In this document: piece after piece, positions 37,038 to 64,000 of the stretch
Position numbering within the stretch: position 1 is the first letter of the stretch
Layout: every line of letters begins with the position of its first letter
Origin: Halisarca cf. caerulea
Taxonomy: Eukaryota > Porifera > Demospongiae > Chondrillida > Halisarcidae
DNA: 64,000 nt
Assembly (NCBI GenBank): GCA_963170055.1
Contig: CAUJGJ010000336.1
Span: 612,701-676,700, forward strand
Direction: 5' to 3'
Notes under the pieces: model-generated
Told to the model about the DNA's origin: nothing
What the model saw: only the letters and a program-made list of their open reading frames with translations
Database searches by the model: none
Made by a program: the position numbers and the translations under genes

Positions 37038-39000
37038 TTACAGTTTGGCCTTTTTTGCTCCGAAGAAGTCCTTATCCCGAGCAAAATAGACCCATTTGTG
37101 AACTTCATCAAAGTGAGGGTTGAGCTCCTTCTGGCAGTCCTTCAACCATCGCTCGATGTTGGGATGCCCTGCCTCGAGGTGCTCCCCCACCATCCAGTAC
37201 TGAGTGAGCTCGCATATTGCCTGCAGGTCTGCAACGGTGATCTCATCGCTGCAGATGTACTTTGTATCCTTCAGGAAGTAGTTTTCCAGTCTGTCTATGG
37301 ACGTGGAAGCAGTGTTTTGTGCCACTTTTAGGACAGGTGCTTTCGGTTCCTTGCCCAACATTTTAGGTTGTATATACTACAAAACAAGATTTGAGATAAC
37401 AAAGAAAATTAAGGACTGTTCAGTATTAATGCAATACTACAAGTATATATATGTGACATTGTACATAATTCCCTGTAGCCAATTATGTGGTGTATCGACA
37501 CACACACACACACGCACGCACGCACACACACACCTTCATGAAGAACACTCTGGCTACCCATCTCAGGTTCTGCCCATGCCAGTGCAGGTACTGGTCCACC
37601 TTTATCCTTTGCTGCAGGTTGCTAGGATACCAATGGTCAGGGAGCTTGTACTTCTGAACAAGATACGGCATGATAGCAGCACTGCAAGTGGAGATGTACA
37701 GATTCAGTGGTATACAGACATCAAATCAAGCAGCTGGTAGAATTGCATGAGAACAGAAACTGGTTCAACGTTATATCAGTGAATTACTGCACACTGTAAT
37801 TCGCTCCAGCACGATTGCTTGCTACTTGTGTGAAATTGTTATATCCATGGTTTATTACTACAGTAAAATCTGCCTTGAAGACCACCTGTCCACAGAGACC
37901 ATTAGAGGCTCATCCAGGAACCACTAATGCGGTACCTCTACAGGGGACCACCTGTCTACAGAGGACCACCTGTCTACAGAGGACCACCTGTCTACAGAGG
38001 ACCACTTGTCTACAGAGGACCACCTGTCTACAGAGGACCACTTGTCTACAGAGGACCACCTGTCTACAGGGGACCACCTGTCTACAGGGGACCACCTGTC
38101 TACAGAGGACCACCTGTCTACAGGGGACCACTTGTCTACAGGGGACCACTTGTCTACAGAGGACCACTTGTCTACAGAGGACCACTTGTCTACAGAGGAC
38201 CACCTGTCTACAGGGGACCACTTGTCTACAGAGGACCACTTGTCTACAGAGGACCACTTGTCTACAGAGGGTACTATTATTTGATCCCTGGAGTGGTCTT
38301 TACATTCAAGTTTTCCTTTCGAGGTTCAAATGCATACGATAACAGATACTCTACTCTAGACAGCTATGGTGTGGTCACGTACGTACACACGTACGTCACT
38401 GATAAGGTATCCAGCATACATTAGACACATCTTACAGGGTAGTCCTACCACTGGGGCCACCCCTGGGGGTAAGGCTATCCTGCAGGGGTGGTCTACTCTA
38501 ACAAAGCCTACAAAAACAATTGAAAACTAATGCTTGTGCCAGCGTTATCAAATCTTTCGTGAGATGCCCATTTCTTTCTCCGAGGACTACAACTTGGATT
38601 TTCCTCACCTCTCGAACAACGGGAATCCACCGTCGTCCACTGAAGGTACTGTCTTGTTCGGATTAACCTCTGCCAGTGCCTCGTTCATGAGGTGCTCACC
38701 TGTGATAAACACAAAAAGATGAGTGAGAGTTCAAGGCTTCTCAAGGGATTCATGGCGTAAAATGAGAGGGGATTCGATGAAATAGGCGGTGCTAGTTACG
38801 AAAACATCCCAGATGGGACTGCATATGCGGGGAATGCTTGGTGCTTCAAGCTGGACCGAGCTGGACGTAGATTTCTTGCAGAGCTTACCTTTAGCAATAT
38901 TTATTACTTGTCCTTCGAAAGGAATGCTGTTGGCTTTCAACAGCATCAGAACCGCCCTGCACGGCTGGGAAAAAGAATCAAAGAAAACTTTCAGCGCCAT
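37038..39000 (-). CDS. Theta-class glutathione S-transferase, copy 2
   Basis: Exons 39000-38889, 38699-38609, 37681-37534, 37376-37038; 690 nt, 229 residues, with the same exon lengths and phases as copy 1. Same domain plan: SQPCRAV, NPNKTVPSVDDG, ESAAIMPYL, then the helical domain with QYWMVGEHLEAG, close to the family pattern. It differs from copy 1 at a few positions (for example EGQVINIAKG versus EEQVINVGKG in exon 1; EHLMNEA versus EQLTNEA in exon 2; YIQPK versus YVQPK in exon 4). Both copies look intact. The ATG lies 168 bp from the start of the divergent sphingomyelinase gene, so the two may share a promoter. Confidence 0.88.
37498..37533. repeat. (CA)n/CACG repeat forming the exon 3 donor of GST copy 2
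   Basis: On the gene strand exon 3 ends ATGAAG and the intron begins GTGTGTGTGCG. Confidence 0.9.
37859..38334. mobile_element. ACAGT-family element with an expanded 18-bp minisatellite, GST copy 2
   Basis: Same element as 33682-33918, but the GACCAC(C/T)TGTCTACAG(A/G)G unit is repeated about 18 times (37944-38270). The 18-bp period keeps frames open on both strands, giving long meaningless ORFs. Confidence 0.85.
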
Positions 39001-39168
39001 TTTCTCTTCTAATACAGAGGAGGCGGTACCAAAAAAATCTAACAAGAATCGAGAGTGGCGTGACACTTTTCGGTTTCGAAACAGCATCTGCAGGCGGCTT
39101 ACATGGTCCAGTGAGCGACAGTTTACTCTCAAGTGGAGGAGCACATTACCGCTCCAAACCGTTGGATC
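39001..39168. promoter_or_regulatory. Divergent GST / sphingomyelinase intergenic region
   Basis: 168 bp separate the ATG of GST copy 2 (minus) from the ATG of the sphingomyelinase (plus). No TATA box is obvious. The spacing is typical of a bidirectional promoter, but this is inference from position only. Confidence 0.5.
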
Positions 39169-46290
<7,122 letters not shown>

Positions 46291-47919
46291 TAATTTTATG
46301 AGTTCAATTTTAGTTTATTAATACTAATTATAGTCCTGGTTTTTATTGTATTTAATTAATATGCATATTAAGTTGTGTTAACTTAAAGTTCCTGTGTGAT
46401 GTTTAGCTTATTGATTCATTTGATTTATTGTAATTCTCTCCATGAATAATAATTATAGTAGTGTGCATATTTTTGTATTTTGTGAAAGTATCAATGCGGA
46501 ATTCGAATACAATGTCGTGCACTGTTGTTTGATGACTTAATTTGCATAAGCCGATATGTGACTACATATCATATTGTGTGCATGTATAATAATTATTACT
46601 AATAATCCTACATGATTGTCATGCACCAATCAAAAATATACTATTATATATAGCTATATACTGATGCAGGACGGTGTATCTGTACCGCACGGGTATATAT
46701 TATAACAGCTAGATCCTATATTATAGCTATATATTATAGAAGTGCCCTTTAATTTGTCACAATGTAATGCTGACGTTTAATTGTTTACAGGACATTGTGC
46801 TAGATTCAAGCATGCAGATCGACACTATAATCAATAAAATTGCATGCTTTACATGCTCACAAATGTAATTATAAAGGTCATCTAAATTTTTAAAGTCTTC
46901 AGAGAATACTATCAATGTCTATAGCATTGATATGTTTTCAAGGAACTTTTAATTTTAATCGATCTTTCTTTGTAGCAAGAGTAGCACAGGACCCCTAAAG
47001 TACTGCATGTTTATCTCACAGTTAATTGGTCAATCAGTGGTCCAAATAAGCTGCATGGTAAGCATGTACAAGGCTGTAACGAGATAGAAATATGACATCA
47101 TCAAAGAAAGGCTTCGCTGGTGAAATTAATACTTCTTCCAACATGAACGAGTAACCACAAGAACACTTCTAACACACTCCAAGTGCAGACTAATAGCTTA
47201 TATATTTGAGTGCCAGAAAGCCTAAAATGGAATTTCGTTCATGCTACTACATAAGTTTGATTTTAACGTTCAATGATTATAATGTGCTAATTTATGTTCA
47301 CCTTTATGAGGGTTAAATTTTCTACTGCATGGGATGCAACTTAAAGGTGTTACGCAGGAGCAAATGTATCTGTAATATCATTACTAGTTACATTTATTAT
47401 TGAGTAATATGTACCTATAACGCATATTAAATCTAAATCATGTGATTGATGTTATTTTCCCGTTCCACCAGCCACTCAGTTAACTGTAGCGCAGAAAATA
47501 GCCTCAAACTAGCCAAAATCTACCTTCTTAGGGGGCAAAATATATCCACAGATATAAACAATATCCATCACAGTAGTTGCATGGTAATTGTGTAATTTGA
47601 TGCAAATAGCAAAAGAATATCAACTACCATTACAACTACTCTGAGACTGAAACAGCTCCATTACAATTACACTACCATTACAGGCAAATGTAAACCTAAT
47701 TACAATTGATTACAATTACTAATTACCATTACCACAACACTGGTTGCATGTGTGTGCAGTGTTGGGGGTAGTAATACTAAAGTATTATGGAAAATTATTA
47801 TCACTATTGCAGGAATCAAGTAATATACCTGTCTTGCAATTAGTAATATATTACAATTAGCTCTTGCATGGTGAGAGTTATATATTATTACAACAAACAC
47901 AGACACACACACACACACA

Positions 47920-47968
<49 letters not shown>

Positions 47969-48005
47969 TCACACCCATGCACACCCATGTACATACATGT
48001 ACACC

Positions 48006-48040
<35 letters not shown>

Positions 48041-48041
48041 T

Positions 48042-48115
<74 letters not shown>

Positions 48116-49294
48116 ATACAGACAAACATACTCTTCCTGCATGTCAGGTTACGCTTTTCCTGAGCTCAGCAAGACAGCTATTTCCATGATGTTTCATGTA
48201 TAGTTGTATTCAGCAAAAGTAATTAGCAAATTAACATATAATATTATATAATTTTATAATAAACATTATATTAGTGATGGATAGGGAGGATGCATATAAT
48301 AATATTGTAGCAATATATGGCATAACTATCTAACTTATACATAATATTTTACAATTGCCTTATTGGCAATTAGAAGCCTCCCTATTTATTTTGGCCCAGT
48401 TCTTCTTACTGGACGAAAGTTCTATAATATTCCGCGCATGTTGGTACTTAACTAGCAATTGTTTCTATTGTCTGAAGAAGTATTGTGAGCTAGGAATACA
48501 TAGCAGTTTCAGACAAACTTTGCCTTGGCTGCACCTTTAGATCCCTCTCAATTCAGATGAAACAACACAAAAAGACAGAACAATTGGTGAGCTATCTGAA
48601 AATCGTTCCAGGCTATAGGTAATAATTTTCCGTAAGAAAGTTATAACCGAAAAACCTGTTTCTTTACCCTTTAAAATGGACAAAAGTTAGCATAAATGGT
48701 CAATTTCAATTGGGAGAAACTGCTTAATTGTAGCACTATGCCCATAACAATTTTCACAAACCGAAACATCTTAAGATTCCATCGAAGTTGGATTAGGTGA
48801 GATTCGAAGGCATCTAGAGGTCTGAAGAAGTGCCTTTATCACCATCGTGAACAAAACTGCAATTTTTGTGACGTTTCACGCATATGTAGGCGCAACGTCA
48901 CAAAACTCGCATTCTCCTCCCATCCATGTATGTGAAATTTCCAATGTCATCTGAAAGACGCTAAATGACGCATTAAAAACAGCCGCTAAATGAGGACGTT
49001 GAAAACAAGCCCCACTCACAATTGGAACAAGCAACTGTTCATTATAAACACCCTGTGAAATGGAAAGGAGCCACAGCATTCACTAAGTGTATGTGTTGTA
49101 TTAACGTTTCTTTTATAAGGATACAGTGCACTCCTATGCCATGCCATACCATTGTATTTCAGCAGTCTTTCCACCTCTATTTCCCTAGCCCTCAGTAACA
49201 ATTGGTTATTAATTAATTGTTATTAACAATTAATTAATAGCAATACATGTACAAATATTAACAGTTAGCTGTATATAGAATCATGCCATGCATA
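46291..49294. other. Intergenic region between two convergent genes
   Basis: AT-rich; no gene supported. It holds a two-block (CA)n array (47900-48113). A candidate AATAAA for the sphingomyelinase lies near 46833. A small AT-rich hairpin (TTAATTAATTGTTATTAACAA) occurs near 49207. Confidence 0.5.
47900..48113. repeat. Compound (CA)n microsatellite
   Basis: Two CA blocks split by an ACCCATGTACATACATG segment. Confidence 0.95.
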
Positions 49295-62615
<13,321 letters not shown>

Positions 62616-64000
62616 CTGGAGTATATCAAAAATAGATGGAAGGATATATTTACTAATTCGATTCAGGTTTTCACAAAATACTTCAATATGAAATAAGCTA
62701 TGCATTGAATGTGAAAGTGTCCATTTCTTATATTAAGATAAAATAGCAATGATTATCTGAATCATCTATCATTACAAGAATATATCGCATCAATTAATAC
62801 CAATGGACTGTATCTAATCCTAGCTTTTGAGAACTAAGTCTCACCAATTTTAGATTTTAGATTGATATTCCGGCAACTAAATTATAAAATCAACTGCAAC
62901 AAATAATGGCATTATAATGGTTTTCTAACTTGATAATGAATAATTATGAAGGATCAATATGCTAAAAGTGTATGATCGATCCCTATATATAATATTGAAT
63001 GATTGTAAAGTGCCATTAGCTTGTAGTGTATATATAACTATTGTGATATGTGAAGCACTTATAGTGTCTACCTTCATGTCTATACTGGTCTCACAAATTA
63101 CACATATTAAGATACAAGTCATAGTATATTATAATGAATAGTGTACACTTAAGTCTGTCATAGTACTTTATAGTGAACATGGTTTTTTGAGGCTTCAATC
63201 CAATTAGAAATTAAACAAATAATTTTGAGAAAGGGTCGAACAGCTAAGTAGCATTGTAGTCAATAATCTTACTAATATCAGAAATCAGTAGCCAAAATCA
63301 GATAATATCATTATTACACATAAATGTCTCGGCAGCCAACTGCTACCTTCCTCAGTGGTATGATGCAAAAGACAGTACATGGGTTAAAAGAATGCTGTGT
63401 GACAGTTGGTAATTAATGTGACGTGATGAAAAATATTAACAATTTCTGTTGGTGATGAGCAGTGTAAGTTGGGATTACCAAACTAGGGGGGGGGGGGGGG
63501 GGATACTAGCTGCTTATGAAGGTGCTTGGACAAACAGCAAGTTGGAGAGCTCAGGATACGAAGATACTATTTTTCTTAAAAGGATGTCAGCTTTGTGGAT
63601 TTTAGCATCAAATTGAATGTTTGTTAGGCTGGGACTCAAACAGATGGTCTCACTGTCTACGGGAAAGTAGATTAACATTCATTTTTCACTGTACATGTAA
63701 GGAGGAGGTGTATGTGGGGTCTTTGGGCAGGGTTCTGCTGGTTGTATTTAACAACACCATCTTTATCTTGGTGTCATAGGAGCTCTTATCCTTTTAATTA
63801 CAACAGTATAGCACAAAACCTTTATCTGCTGTGGAAATTCATATATGGACTATTATTTTAGCGGAGTTCTTTTAGGGTCTATGATTCTCATGGACTAAGA
63901 TTGGATGAATTTAATCATGCATGTTTTGTTTTACTAAGACCATCTATGATATAGGTGTATGCTTTGGTTGTGACATCTGGCTCTAGCTACAATTTGGAAG
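62616..64000. other. Upstream side of the kinase gene, no exon recognised
   Basis: AT-rich DNA. The first recognised kinase exon needs one more base from an upstream exon, so the gene continues towards or beyond the window edge. A G16-17 run lies near 63486-63502. Confidence 0.5.

Larger units (their letters stand above)
36148..39083. repeat. Segmental duplication, copy 2
   Basis: Same order as 31070-34671. It lacks the intron 3 insertion and carries a much longer minisatellite. Similarity stops upstream of the GST start at the phrase GGTTTCGAAAC, so sphingomyelinase exon 1 is outside the duplicated unit. Confidence 0.85.

Noticed and set aside
37944..38270. CRISPR-like array
   Set aside because: Units are contiguous 18-mers with no spacers. 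This is a eukaryotic minisatellite.
37815..38424. ORFs of 90-175 codons with TTCLQR, VYRGPP or VLCRQV repeats
   Set aside because: An 18-bp minisatellite keeps every frame open on both strands. It lies in a GST intron.
48876..49079. Possible extra 3' exon of the kinase gene
   Set aside because: Splicing from the GTGGGT at 49308 into TTTCACAG would give a stop after a few residues. Reading on to the TAG at 49295 is simpler.

Overview
The window is eukaryotic, from an early-branching animal and most probably a sponge. Its genes are split by introns with clean GT..AG junctions. The recognisable genes are animal types: a receptor tyrosine kinase, theta-class glutathione S-transferases and a neutral sphingomyelinase. 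The largest gene joins a parallel beta-helix ectodomain to a multi-pass membrane domain, an architecture I associate with sponges and choanoflagellates. No bacterial features were found. The organism call is an inference from gene content.

Layout. Positions 1-3887 hold a nearly intact non-LTR retrotransposon with reverse transcriptase and restriction-like endonuclease, broken by one in-frame TGA. Positions 5938-30775 (minus) hold one gene of 20 exons, reconstructed with every intron phase closing, coding for about 1324 residues: signal peptide, beta-helix, Cys-rich segment, about nine membrane helices and an acidic tail. Positions 31070-39083 hold a tandem segmental duplication carrying two four-exon theta-class GST genes (minus, 229 residues each). 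A neutral sphingomyelinase gene (plus, seven exons, 39169-46290) starts 168 bp from the second GST copy, head to head. Positions 49295-62615 (minus) hold the 3' twelve exons of a receptor tyrosine kinase whose 5' end is not found here. A LINE copy with an inverted 5' half sits in one of its introns.

The non-coding DNA is dominated by repeats: long (GT)n/(CA)n arrays, several starting exactly at a 5' splice site; a family of short inverted-terminal-repeat elements whose ends read ACAGT..; minisatellites grown inside those elements; a PIF/Harbinger-like element; an inverted pair of tRNA-like sequences flanked by a 13-bp direct repeat; and a perfect 86-bp palindrome.

The genes do not form a pathway. 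The physical links are the shared GST/sphingomyelinase upstream region and a repeat block shared between the beta-helix gene and an intron of GST copy 1. Exon boundaries come from reading splice signals and phases by eye, without transcript data.
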